Positions 8,771-16,819 of a DNA stretch of 64,000 nt are shown piece after piece. The stretch's first letter is position 1. Every line of letters begins with the position of its first letter. The notes under the pieces were generated by a model. It saw nothing but the letters and a program-made list of their open reading frames with translations. It was not told the DNA's origin and did no database searches. The DNA lies in assembly GCF_020329505.1 (NCBI RefSeq), contig NZ_JAGKJJ010000016.1:40084-104083 (forward strand), written 5' to 3'. The position numbers and the translations under genes are program-made. The DNA comes from Bradyrhizobium semiaridum (GTDB lineage Bacteria; Pseudomonadota; Alphaproteobacteria; Rhizobiales; Xanthobacteraceae).

Positions 8771-9175
8771 ATGCAGCCTGTCTCTATCCTCCTGAACATC
8801 CTCTGGATTTTGATCGGCGGTGCCTGGATGGCGTTCGGCTGGCTGGTGGCCGCTGTGATCATGGCGATCACCATTATCGGCCTGCCCTGGGCGCGCGCCG
8901 CCTTCAACATCGCCGCCTACACGCTGTTGCCGTTCGGCTCGCGCGCGGTACGCCGCGACGAATTGACCGGCCAAAGCGACATCGGCACCGGGCCGCTTGG
9001 CCTGATCGGCAATCTGGTCTGGTTCATCCTCGCCGGCTGGTGGCTCGCGCTCGGCCACCTCATCACCGCGATCCTGCTCGCGGTGACCATCATCGGCCTG
9101 CCGTTCGCCTGGGCGCATCTCAAGCTCGCCGGCATTGCGCTATGGCCGATCGGCAAGGCGATCGTGCCGGCGTAA
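8771..9175 (+). CDS. YccF-family inner membrane protein
   Basis: The 134-residue protein contains two tandem copies of the YccF unit. Each is a hydrophobic helix pair followed by the signature TIIGLPWARAAFNIA or TIIGLPFAWAHLKLA. About four membrane segments are visible. The family is widespread and its function is unknown. ATG 8771 is preferred over GTG 8762, which would add only MSS. The repeat-borne promoter at 8596-8625 lies upstream, and a TATATAG box at about 8731 could be an alternative -10. Confidence 0.88.
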   Translation: MQPVSILLNILWILIGGAWMAFGWLVAAVIMAITIIGLPWARAAFNIAAYTLLPFGSRAVRRDELTGQSDIGTGPLGLIGNLVWFILAGWWLALGHLITAILLAVTIIGLPFAWAHLKLAGIALWPIGKAIVPA

Positions 9176-9198
9176 CGCGCCGGCGCCGTCCGTAAAAT

Positions 9199-9456
9199 CT
9201 AGAGCCAGTCCTTCGTCGTCTGGGAGCACGCCCTGTAGTCGCGCCGCCAGGTGAAGCCACGGCCGCCGCAGGGCGGTCGGGGGCGCGAGGTGGCCGGGCA
9301 TTCGTTGCGCACGCGCGCGCCGGTGCCCCAGCCGTCGATCACGCAGGCGCCCGCGACGGTAGCGTGACAGCCGACACCGCAGCCGTCCGCGGCATAGGCC
9401 GGGCTCAAGCCAAGCCATCCAACTGCAGTCAGAAACGCGAGCAGGGATAATTTCAC
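9199..9456 (-). CDS. Small cysteine-rich secreted protein
   Basis: The protein has 85 residues with a signal peptide (MKLSLLAFLTAVGWLGLSP, cleavage after AYA). The mature part of about 60 residues has six Cys (DGCGVGC, GAC, NEC, PPC, RAC), a pattern suggesting three disulfides in the periplasm or outside the cell. GTG 9456 is chosen as start because GGAGG lies 5 nt upstream and the signal peptide then begins correctly; an ATG at 9468 in the same frame is possible. I do not recognise a named family. It stands alone between yccF and the monooxygenase, which shares its strand. Confidence 0.7.
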   Translation of the reverse strand: MKLSLLAFLTAVGWLGLSPAYAADGCGVGCHATVAGACVIDGWGTGARVRNECPATSRPRPPCGGRGFTWRRDYRACSQTTKDWL

Positions 9457-9578
9457 GATGTCCTCCATCGGGCTGTCGTCTCGCTTCCGTACCCCCACAT
9501 CATGGACGGGATCGATGAAACCTGCCACCGGATCCGGATCACATCCTTGCGCGCTTGCGCCGCGCGCCCGGGTCGTGT

Positions 9579-10658
9579 TCAGGCCACGAGCCGCCCGCGG
9601 TTGTTGGCGGCGAGGATCGGGCGGATCAGCCGGCCGAAGCGCTCGGCTTCCTCGTCATGCAGATAACCGGACAGGCAGAAGGAGTGGCAGCCGGCGTCGA
9701 TGAATTGCTGCAGCGTGGCGGCGCATTGTTCGGGATTGCCGACCACCGCGATGCCCGCGCCGGGCCGCACCTTGGTGATGCCGGTCCACAGATGCGGCAT
9801 CAGGAGATCGCCATAGTCGCGGGCAAGCTGCTGCACGCGCTGATTGGCCTCCGAGCGGGTGTAGAGAGTCTTGATCTCCTGCTTCTGCCGCTCGGTGGCG
9901 TGGCGCACCAGTTGCTCCGCCGCCTCCCAGGCATCCGCCTCGTTCTCGCGGCAGATCACCTGCAGCCGCATGCCGAAGCCGATCGCGTCCTCGCGGTCGT
10001 GGAGCCGCGCCAGTTGCCTGATCTCGGCGATGTTCTGCGCGATGCGCTCCGGCAGGTCGCCCCAGAACAGATGCACGTCGGAATGTTTTGCCGACAGCTC
10101 CCAGGCCTGCCGCGATCCGCCGCCGAGATAGAATTTTGGAAACGGCTGCTGCAGCGGCCGCGGCCTGATATGCGCACCAGAGATGGTGTGGAATTTGCCC
10201 GCGAAATGCAGCGGGCCGCGCGTGGTCCACAGCGCCTTTAGGATCGAGACCTCCTCCTCCATCAGCGCGTAACGCTCTTCCTTGGGCTGGCGGACACCCT
10301 CGGCCTCGACCTCGCTCTCGTTCTGGCCGGCGATCAGGTTGATGCAGATGCGGCCGCCGGACATCTGGTCGAAGGTCGAGATCATCTTGGCCAGCAGCAC
10401 CGGATTGATGTAGCCCGGCCGCGCCGCGATCAGCGGCTTGATCCGCTGCGAGCGCGCCGCCATGAACGCGCCGGTGATCCAGGCCTCCCAGCAGACCGAA
10501 CCGACCGGGATCAGCAGATAGTCGAAGCCGGCATCCTCAGCGGCCTGGACCACGCGCTCACAGAGTTCCGGCGAGCCCGCGACCTGCGCCTCCATCAGCC
10601 CATAGGCCGTGGTGTCGCCATGCGTGGGCAGATACCAGCCGAATTCCAGCGGACGCAT
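9579..10658 (-). CDS. LLM-class flavin-dependent monooxygenase (SsuD-like)
   Basis: This 359-residue protein belongs to the bacterial luciferase-like/alkanesulfonate monooxygenase family. It starts EFGWYLPTHGD. It has the FMNH2-binding segments GRICINLIAGQNESE and KFYLGGGSRQAWELSAKHSD, and the SsuD-like end VGNPEQCAATLQQFIDAG. Such enzymes use reduced flavin from a separate reductase to cleave C-S or oxidise other carbon substrates, often in sulfur scavenging. No reductase or sulfonate transporter is next to it, so the substrate is not assignable. ATG 10658 is taken, with GGGAG 7 nt upstream. Confidence 0.88.
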   Translation of the reverse strand: MRPLEFGWYLPTHGDTTAYGLMEAQVAGSPELCERVVQAAEDAGFDYLLIPVGSVCWEAWITGAFMAARSQRIKPLIAARPGYINPVLLAKMISTFDQMSGGRICINLIAGQNESEVEAEGVRQPKEERYALMEEEVSILKALWTTRGPLHFAGKFHTISGAHIRPRPLQQPFPKFYLGGGSRQAWELSAKHSDVHLFWGDLPERIAQNIAEIRQLARLHDREDAIGFGMRLQVICRENEADAWEAAEQLVRHATERQKQEIKTLYTRSEANQRVQQLARDYGDLLMPHLWTGITKVRPGAGIAVVGNPEQCAATLQQFIDAGCHSFCLSGYLHDEEAERFGRLIRPILAANNRGRLVA

Positions 10659-10787
10659 CAACAAACTCCCTCGAAAGACGGCCTTTTTGTACAGCCCGTG
10701 ATATTGGCGCCGACAGTCTACAGCCTGCGGCCGGCCGGACAACGCCGTTGCCGACGCGGGACCAATCAGCTAAATGATGCCCTGCAC

Positions 10788-10864
10788 GCACCCGTAGCTC
10801 AGCTGGATAGAGCGTTGCCCTCCGAAGGCAAAGGTCACACGTTCGAATCGTGTCGGGTGCGCCA
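10788..10864 (+). tRNA. tRNA-Arg (anticodon CCG)
   Basis: The 77-nt cloverleaf includes an encoded CCA. The acceptor stem GCACCCG pairs with CGGGTGC. The D arm contains AGCTCAGCTGGATAGAGC. The anticodon stem TTGCC/GGCAA encloses the loop CTCCGAA, giving anticodon CCG for the CGG codon. The T arm has GTTCGAATC. A weak promoter TTGCCG-N17-TAAATG lies at 10748-10776. No integrase or duplicated 3-prime end is seen, so I have no sign that this tRNA is an insertion site here. Confidence 0.95.
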
Positions 10865-10960
10865 CTTTCTTCAGCCCGGATTCATTGGTCGACCCAGCTC
10901 CACGCCGCCAGCTTTCGCTGCCGACCATTCGCTGTCTTTTCATATTTCGGATCACTGCGG

Positions 10961-11782
10961 TCACTCAGGCAGGTGCCGCGCCAGGTTCAAATTCCTCGCC
11001 TTGTCCAGGTTGCGGGCCTTTTCCAGCATCGCTGCGCCTGGAAGGAGGGCCGAGGCGAGGTCGGCCTCGGTGAGATCGGCGCCGGCGAGATTGGTGCTGG
11101 ACAAGTCGGCTCCCGACAGGTCGGCGCGGCTCATATCGCAGTTCGCCAGATTGGCCTGCTGCAACTGCGCGAACCCGAGATCGGCGCGCGCGAGATTGGC
11201 GCCGGCCAGATCGGCGCCCCTGAGATCGGCGGATTTGAGCACGCCACGCATCAAGCCCATCGATTGGTTGCGCATGTCGGCGCTCAAATCGGCGCCGGCG
11301 AGTCTGGCCCCGACCAGGCTGGCACCGGAAAGGTCCGCAGTGATGCGCGCGCCGCTCAAATCGGTGCCGCCAAGCCTGGCGCGCTGCATCTGCGTGCCGA
11401 GCAGCGATGCCTTGACGAGAGACGCCCCGGTCAAATCCGCGTCGATCAGCCAGGCCTGGTTGAGGACAGCGCGATCGAAGCGCGCGCCTTTCAGGCTGGC
11501 GCGGTTGAGCTTGACGAGGCGCAGATTGCCGCCGGAGAAGTCGAGCCCCGAGAGATCGAGCCGCGACAGCCGCCTCTCCTGCAAATCCGCAGAGCTCTGG
11601 CCCGCGGCGTCTCGAGGCGCCGCCTTGAGCAGCGTCTCGACCTCGGCCCGCGTCATCTCGGCTGTCGACATGTCGGGGCTGTTGAGGTCGACGTCGCGCA
11701 GCATGTCCTGCGACACGGCGTCGATCGGACAAACCAGCAGCGCCGTCGTCAACACCAGAGCAAATGCGAGACGAAACAGCAT
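10961..11782 (-). CDS. Exported pentapeptide-repeat protein
   Basis: The protein has 273 residues: a signal peptide (MLFRLAFALVLTTALL, end near residue 25), then from about residue 70 a long run of A(D/N)LXX pentapeptides such as ADLTGASL, TDLSGARI, ADLAGANL and ADLSGADL. These form a right-handed quadrilateral beta helix. The run is interrupted once by SADMRNQSMGLMRG. Cytoplasmic members include gyrase-protecting Qnr proteins, but the signal peptide makes that role unlikely here. The function is unknown, probably periplasmic. ATG 11782 has GGAGAG 6 nt upstream. Confidence 0.87.
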   Translation of the reverse strand: MLFRLAFALVLTTALLVCPIDAVSQDMLRDVDLNSPDMSTAEMTRAEVETLLKAAPRDAAGQSSADLQERRLSRLDLSGLDFSGGNLRLVKLNRASLKGARFDRAVLNQAWLIDADLTGASLVKASLLGTQMQRARLGGTDLSGARITADLSGASLVGARLAGADLSADMRNQSMGLMRGVLKSADLRGADLAGANLARADLGFAQLQQANLANCDMSRADLSGADLSSTNLAGADLTEADLASALLPGAAMLEKARNLDKARNLNLARHLPE

Positions 11783-12007
11783 CGCTGTCTCTCCGCTTTC
11801 CAGCCACCCGGCACGGACTGTTGCAGTCTTCGGGTTGGTCGCACCGTCACGTCAGCCGGCTGAGATGCGCCTTCGGGCCACGCGGAGTATGAAACCTGAT
11901 CGCGGTCTTCGCAATGCGCGTGATCGCCGCGTCCGCGGAAAGCGCGGCCTCACTCCAGCCGGCTTGCGCCGAGCCGGCGCTCGCCGGCGCGCTCAACGGA
12001 AGCAGGA

Positions 12008-12289
12008 TCAGGCCGCCAGCGCGTGCTGCAGCGCGACCGCCTGTTCGCGGTTCTGGAACGCGATCGCGGTGTGGGTGTAGTCGTCCGAAGTCTGCGAGCG
12101 GGCGATCTGGTCGAGGACGTCATGTCCCTTGATCACGTGCAGGTCCGTACCGCTGTTCGACGGGAAGATACCGACGACGACATCATACGCCGTGACGATC
12201 GCTCTAAGTGCGCTGGCCTTGTCGTCAGACGCTTCGATGAAGATACGAACGTCGGCTGCGAGATCCCGCAGTTCGTCAAAATCGATCAC
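12008..12289 (-). CDS. Hypothetical small cytoplasmic protein
   Basis: The protein has 93 residues and no signal or membrane segment. Its predicted alternation of helix and strand, with a VVVGIFPSN strand and a C-terminal QNREQAVALQHALAA helix, could be a small alpha/beta fold. The start is GTG 12289 (MIDFDELRDL), chosen because GGAG lies 7 nt upstream; TTG 12307 would add six residues. I do not recognise the family. It is isolated between the pentapeptide gene and the GreA-like gene, all on the same strand. Confidence 0.6.
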   Translation of the reverse strand: MIDFDELRDLAADVRIFIEASDDKASALRAIVTAYDVVVGIFPSNSGTDLHVIKGHDVLDQIARSQTSDDYTHTAIAFQNREQAVALQHALAA

Positions 12290-12437
12290 TTGATTACTCC
12301 AACGCAACTAACTGGCTGGAGTCTAGCGCCAACGTGCTTACCGAAAGATAAAGGAACCGGCTGGCGACGCGCCGGAATGCGCGGCGCGGATCACGTGCGC
12401 GGCACTGTGGACGGCCTGCAACACACCGGCAAAGCCT

Positions 12438-12920
12438 TCAGGAAATCGCAACGATCTCGAGCTGCTGATTGCCCGCACCGACCACGTCGCCCAACGCCTT
12501 GCCCATCAGCAACCTCGCGACCGGCGACACGAACGAGATCGAGCCAGCCTTTGGATCGGCCTCGTCCTCGCCGACGATGCGATAGGTCTGCACGCGCCCG
12601 TCGGCGCGGCTGAATGTCACCGTGCTGCCGAACGCCACCGTCTCGGTCGATGCGGGAGGCGGGACGACCTGGGCGGTGCGCAGCCGCTCGGTGAAATAGC
12701 GCATATCGCGCAGCGGCACGGCCGACTGGCGGCGCCGCTCGTTGACGTCGTCGAGCCGCTGTGCAGCCTCATAGGCTTCGCGCGCCTCGCGGAGCTGAGC
12801 CTCGAGCGCGCGCAATCCCGCTTCGGTGACCAGATTGGCATGCGGCGAGATCGGGCGGTCCGGCAACAGCGTTTCGGCCGCGGTCTCGGCGCTCTCTTCC
12901 TTGGTAAAGGCAACACTCAA
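12438..12920 (-). CDS. GreA/GreB-family transcription factor
   Basis: The protein has 160 residues. The N-terminal half contains a predicted coiled coil (ALEAQLREAREAYEAAQRL) with acidic residues at the tip region. The C-terminal FKBP-like domain has SFVSPVARLLMGKALGD, the hallmark end of GreA/GreB proteins. Gre factors bind the RNA polymerase secondary channel and stimulate transcript cleavage. The first 35 residues (MSVAFTKEESAET) are an extension relative to GreA, as in rhizobial GreA-like paralogues. The start TTG 12920 is preceded by GGGAG at 8 nt. It probably is a paralogue and not the housekeeping greA. Confidence 0.82.
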   Translation of the reverse strand: MSVAFTKEESAETAAETLLPDRPISPHANLVTEAGLRALEAQLREAREAYEAAQRLDDVNERRRQSAVPLRDMRYFTERLRTAQVVPPPASTETVAFGSTVTFSRADGRVQTYRIVGEDEADPKAGSISFVSPVARLLMGKALGDVVGAGNQQLEIVAIS

Positions 12921-13072
12921 TCAACAAACTCCCTGGACAGATACGGCCAATCCGGAACGAATTTGTATTATCGCAAAAGTACGGACCAAAGTCGTGGTGA
13001 TAACGCCGCAGTCGGCGCGGAGTTCATCGGCCTGGAGGGATCGAGCAGCGGTACGAGCGTTCCCAGGGTGAC

Positions 13073-13096
13073 TGTTGTCGACGACAACAATTGTTG
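13073..13096. promoter_or_regulatory. Overlapping palindromes, probable MarR operator
   Basis: TGTTGTCG-A-CGACAACA (13073-13089) is an 8-bp inverted repeat with a 1-nt centre. It overlaps CAACAATTGTTG (13085-13096), a perfect 12-bp palindrome. TTG/CAA-ended palindromes of this size are typical MarR-family sites. They lie 49 bp before the regulator start and in the gap between it and the divergent GreA-like gene. Confidence 0.55.
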
Positions 13097-13144
13097 AGCC
13101 GGGCCGCCCGAGGCCATAGGATGCGACCGACCAGGAGACGCGAT

Positions 13145-13651
13145 GTGCCAACCCGTGCCCCGCAGGCCGGAATCAAGACAGGCCCCGACCGGCCGGCGAC
13201 GAAGAAGCGGACCATCGCAGCGCCGGACGACGACGTCGGCCTGGATGGCCTGGCCGGCCATGTCGGCTACGCGGTGCGGCGCTTCCAGCTCTGGATCTTC
13301 CAGGACTTCATCAAGACGCTCGCCGCAGTCGACATCACCCCGACGCAGTATTCCGTACTGACGGTGGTCGCGGCCAATCCCGGCCTAACCCAGATGGCGG
13401 TGGCGAAGCGTCTCGGCATCGAGCGCGCGCGCCTTGTACATCTGCTCGACGCCCTCGAGCAGCGCAATCTCGTCAAGCGCGCAGCGTCGAAAACCGACCG
13501 GAGAAGCCATTCGCTGCATCTCACCGCGGCCGGCGAAGCATCGTTGCGGCAGTTCAAGCTGCTCGCAGCTGAGCATGAGCGGCATGTCATCGACAAGATC
13601 GGCAAGGACAACAGGGACCGGCTGCTCGAAATCCTCGCGCCGTTCCGCTAG
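13145..13651 (+). CDS. MarR-family transcriptional regulator
   Basis: The protein has 168 residues. Winged-helix MarR features include TPTQYSVLTVVAANPGLTQ (helices 2-3), the recognition region MAVAKRLGIERARLVHLLDAL, and the wing KRAASKTDRRSHSLHLTAAG. Start codons are possible at TTG 13091, ATG 13121 and GTG 13145. GTG 13145 is chosen because AGGAG lies 8 nt before it. Autoregulation through the palindromes at 13073-13096 is likely. The RND efflux genes end 18 nt after its stop on the opposite strand, so control of the efflux pair is a natural guess, but the operator is not in front of them. Confidence 0.86.
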   Translation: MPTRAPQAGIKTGPDRPATKKRTIAAPDDDVGLDGLAGHVGYAVRRFQLWIFQDFIKTLAAVDITPTQYSVLTVVAANPGLTQMAVAKRLGIERARLVHLLDALEQRNLVKRAASKTDRRSHSLHLTAAGEASLRQFKLLAAEHERHVIDKIGKDNRDRLLEILAPFR

Positions 13652-13669
13652 CAGCCGTTTCCGAGTGCC

Positions 13670-16600
13670 TCAGCCCGCATGGTCCTGCGCCGTCTCCTTC
13701 GCGCCGCCGCCGAAGCGGCGTTTCAAGCTTTCGCGCCAGCGCTGGAACGTGACGTAGAGCATCGGCACCAGGAAGATGCCGATCGAGCTGGCCGCGAGCA
13801 TGCCGCCGAACACCGCGGTGCCGACGGCGCGGCGGCTGATCTCGGCGGCGCCGGTCGCGACCACCAGCGGCACCAGGCCGAGGATGAAGGCGATCGAGGT
13901 CATCATCACCGCACGGAAGCGCATCTGCGATCCCGTGATCGCAGCGTCGGTGATCGAGCGGCCGGCTTCGCGCTGCTCCTTGGCGAACTCGACGATCAAA
14001 ATACCGTTCTTGGCAGCGAGCGCGATCAGCACCACGAGGCCGATCTGGCCGTAGAGATCGAGATTCAGCCCCGCGACCTTGATGGCGAGGTAGGAGCCGA
14101 ACACGCCGACCGCGACCGACAGCAGCACCGGAATCGGGATCGTCCAGCTCTCGTACAGCCCGACCAGGAACAGATAGGCGAACAGCACGGCGAGGCCGAG
14201 GATGATGCCGGTCTGGCCGGAGGCTGCCTGCTCCTGATAAGCGGTGCCGGTCCATTCATAGGAATAGCCCGCCGGCAGCGTCGACCGCGAGAGATCGGCC
14301 ATGGCCGCGATCGCGGTGCCCGACGACACGCCGGCCGCCGGGCCGCCGTTCACCGTGACCGAACGATAATTGTTGTAACGCGTGATGACCTGCGGTCCGG
14401 TAACGATCCGCAAAGACGCGATCGAGCGGATCGGCACCATCTCGCCGCCTGAGTTGCGCACATAGATCTGCCAGATGTCGGGGATATCGCGGCGGTCGGC
14501 CGCGTCGCCCTGCACGTTGACCTGCCAGGTACGGCCAAACAGGTTGAAATTGTTGACGTAGATGCCGCCGAGCGTCGCCTGTAGCGCGGTGAAGACGTCG
14601 GCCATGTTGAGGCCGAGCGCCTGCGCCTTGGCGCGATCGATGTCGAGATAGATCGACGGATTGGTCGCGGTGAAGGTCGAGAACACCCGCGTCAGCCGCG
14701 GGTCGCGGTTGGCGGCACCGATCAGCCCGCCCATCACGCTGCTGAGCGCGGCCGGATCCTGGCCCTCCAGCGCCTCGAGCTGGTACTCGAAGCCGCCGGA
14801 GGTCGACAGCCCGATGATCGGCGGCAGATTGAACGGCAGCACCGAGGCCTGACGGATCTGCGACCCGGCGGCAAAGGTCTGGCCGATCGCGGCCTGCACC
14901 GAAGCCGCCGCGGCGGTGCGATCGGCGAACGGCTTCATGCGCGCCACCATGAAGGCCGAGTTGGGTTCGCTGGCGCCATCGAGCAGCGAGAAGCCGATGA
15001 TCGACAGCACGTGGTCGATCGCAGGATTCTTCTTCAGGAGCGCCTCGACCTGCTTGGTCACCTCGCTGGTGCGCGCCACCGACGCGCCGTCGGGCAGCTG
15101 CACGGCGATGAAGAACGCGCCCTGGTCCTCCTCGGGCAGGAAGCCGGTCGGCGTGATCCGCGATACGCCGAAGATGGCGCCGGCAAACACCAGGACCGCG
15201 ACCACCGACAGCAGCGCGACGCGCAGCAGCCGCCGCACCATTCCGGCATAGCGATCGCGCACCCAGTCGATGCCGCCGAGCACGCGTCCCATGATGCCGC
15301 GGCGCGGCCCGCCATGGCGCAGGAACACGGCACACAGCGCCGGCGACAGGGTCAGCGCGTTCAATGCCGAGATCACCATCGCCGCGCTGATCGTCACCGC
15401 GAACTGCCGGAACAGGGTTCCGGAAATGCCGGGGATGAAGGCGATCGGCACGAACACCGAGAGCAGCACCAGCGAGATCGCGATGATCGGCGCGGTGATC
15501 TGCGCCATCGCCTTCTTGGTGGCCGCGGCCGGCGACAGCTCCGGCTCCTCCTCCATCACGCGTTCGACATTCTCCACCACCACGATGGCGTCGTCGACCA
15601 CGATGCCGATCGCGAGCACCATCGCCAGCAGCGACACCGTGTTGGCGGAGTAGCCCAGCGCCAGCAGCACCGCGAAGGTGCCGATCAGGCTGACCGGCAC
15701 CGCGACCGCCGGAATCACGGTGGCGCGCAGATTGCCGAGGAACAGGAACACCACGATCACGACGAGCACGAAGGCCTCGCCGAGCGTCTTGATCACTTCC
15801 TTGATGGTATCGGAGACGAAGGTCGTGGAGTCGTATTGTACGAGATAGGTCAGGCCCGGCGGAAACCGTTCCGACAGCCGCGCGAGCGTGGCCTGCACCG
15901 CGTTGGCCGTGGTCACCGCGTTGGCGCCGGGGGCGAGATAGATGCCCATCGGTACGCCGGGATTGCCGTCGATCCGCGACTCCGAATCCATGTTCTGCGC
16001 GCCGATCTCGACGCGGGCGACGTCCTTGATCTTCAGCACCGAGCCGTCCGGATTGGCCCGCAGCACGATGTTGCCGAACTGTTCCGAGGTGGTCAGGCGC
16101 CCCTGCGTCTGCACATTGAACTGGAACTGCTGGTCGTTGCTGATCGGACGGGCGCCGATGCGGCCGACCGGCGCCTGCACGCTTTGCGCGCGGATCGCCG
16201 CGATCACGTCCGACGGCGCCAGATTGAGGCTGGTGAGCCGCTGGGTATCGAACCAGATCCGCATCGAATAGTTCAGCTTGGCGAACAGCGAGGCCTGTCC
16301 GACGCCGGGCGTGCGCGAGATCGCGTCGAGCACGTTGATGATGGCGTAATTGGTGATGAATAGCGGGTCCTGCTCGCCGCTCTTGCTGTACAGCACGATG
16401 AACTGCAGCACGGCCGAGGACTTCTTCTGCACCGTCAACCCCTGCGCCTGCACCTCGGTCGGCAATTGCGCCAGCGCGCTCTGGACGCGATTGTTGACGT
16501 TGACGGTGTTGATGTCGGGGTTGGTGCCGAGCGCGAACGAGACGGTCAGCGTGTAGCTGCCGTCATTGCCGCTGGTCGACTTCATGTAGAGCATCTTGTC

Positions 16601-16819
16601 GACGCCGACGACCTGCGCCTCGAGCGGCTGGGCGACGCTCGATTCCACCACCTCGGCGGAGGCGCCGGGAAACACCGCCGATACCGTGACCTGCGGCGGC
16701 ACGATGTCGGGGAACTGGGCAACCGGGATCTGCAGCAGCGCCAGCGCGCCCGCGATCGTGATCACGAACGCAATGACGATCGCAAGGCGCGGACGATCGA
16801 CGAAAACAGCTGAGATCAT
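13670..16819 (-). CDS. RND efflux pump inner-membrane subunit (HAE1/AcrB type)
   Basis: This is a full-length 1049-residue RND transporter. It has an N-terminal membrane helix (ISAVFVDRPRLAIVIAFVI), the large periplasmic porter domain with QVVGVDKMLYMKSTSGNDG, and the helix 4 motif GIVVDDAIVVVENVER with the proton-relay Asp pair. It also has the FFIAVQLPDGASVART segment and the C-terminal GTAVFGGMLAASSIGIFLVPMLYV. Together with the adaptor and a TolC-like outer channel encoded elsewhere it exports drugs or lipophilic compounds by proton antiport. Its ATG overlaps the adaptor stop (ATGA at 16816-16819), so translation is coupled. Confidence 0.96.
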   Translation of the reverse strand: MISAVFVDRPRLAIVIAFVITIAGALALLQIPVAQFPDIVPPQVTVSAVFPGASAEVVESSVAQPLEAQVVGVDKMLYMKSTSGNDGSYTLTVSFALGTNPDINTVNVNNRVQSALAQLPTEVQAQGLTVQKKSSAVLQFIVLYSKSGEQDPLFITNYAIINVLDAISRTPGVGQASLFAKLNYSMRIWFDTQRLTSLNLAPSDVIAAIRAQSVQAPVGRIGARPISNDQQFQFNVQTQGRLTTSEQFGNIVLRANPDGSVLKIKDVARVEIGAQNMDSESRIDGNPGVPMGIYLAPGANAVTTANAVQATLARLSERFPPGLTYLVQYDSTTFVSDTIKEVIKTLGEAFVLVVIVVFLFLGNLRATVIPAVAVPVSLIGTFAVLLALGYSANTVSLLAMVLAIGIVVDDAIVVVENVERVMEEEPELSPAAATKKAMAQITAPIIAISLVLLSVFVPIAFIPGISGTLFRQFAVTISAAMVISALNALTLSPALCAVFLRHGGPRRGIMGRVLGGIDWVRDRYAGMVRRLLRVALLSVVAVLVFAGAIFGVSRITPTGFLPEEDQGAFFIAVQLPDGASVARTSEVTKQVEALLKKNPAIDHVLSIIGFSLLDGASEPNSAFMVARMKPFADRTAAAASVQAAIGQTFAAGSQIRQASVLPFNLPPIIGLSTSGGFEYQLEALEGQDPAALSSVMGGLIGAANRDPRLTRVFSTFTATNPSIYLDIDRAKAQALGLNMADVFTALQATLGGIYVNNFNLFGRTWQVNVQGDAADRRDIPDIWQIYVRNSGGEMVPIRSIASLRIVTGPQVITRYNNYRSVTVNGGPAAGVSSGTAIAAMADLSRSTLPAGYSYEWTGTAYQEQAASGQTGIILGLAVLFAYLFLVGLYESWTIPIPVLLSVAVGVFGSYLAIKVAGLNLDLYGQIGLVVLIALAAKNGILIVEFAKEQREAGRSITDAAITGSQMRFRAVMMTSIAFILGLVPLVVATGAAEISRRAVGTAVFGGMLAASSIGIFLVPMLYVTFQRWRESLKRRFGGGAKETAQDHAG

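Noticed and set aside
10788..10864. tRNA-Arg as a genomic-island insertion site
   Set aside because: No integrase gene and no duplicated tRNA 3-prime end were seen in the flanks.
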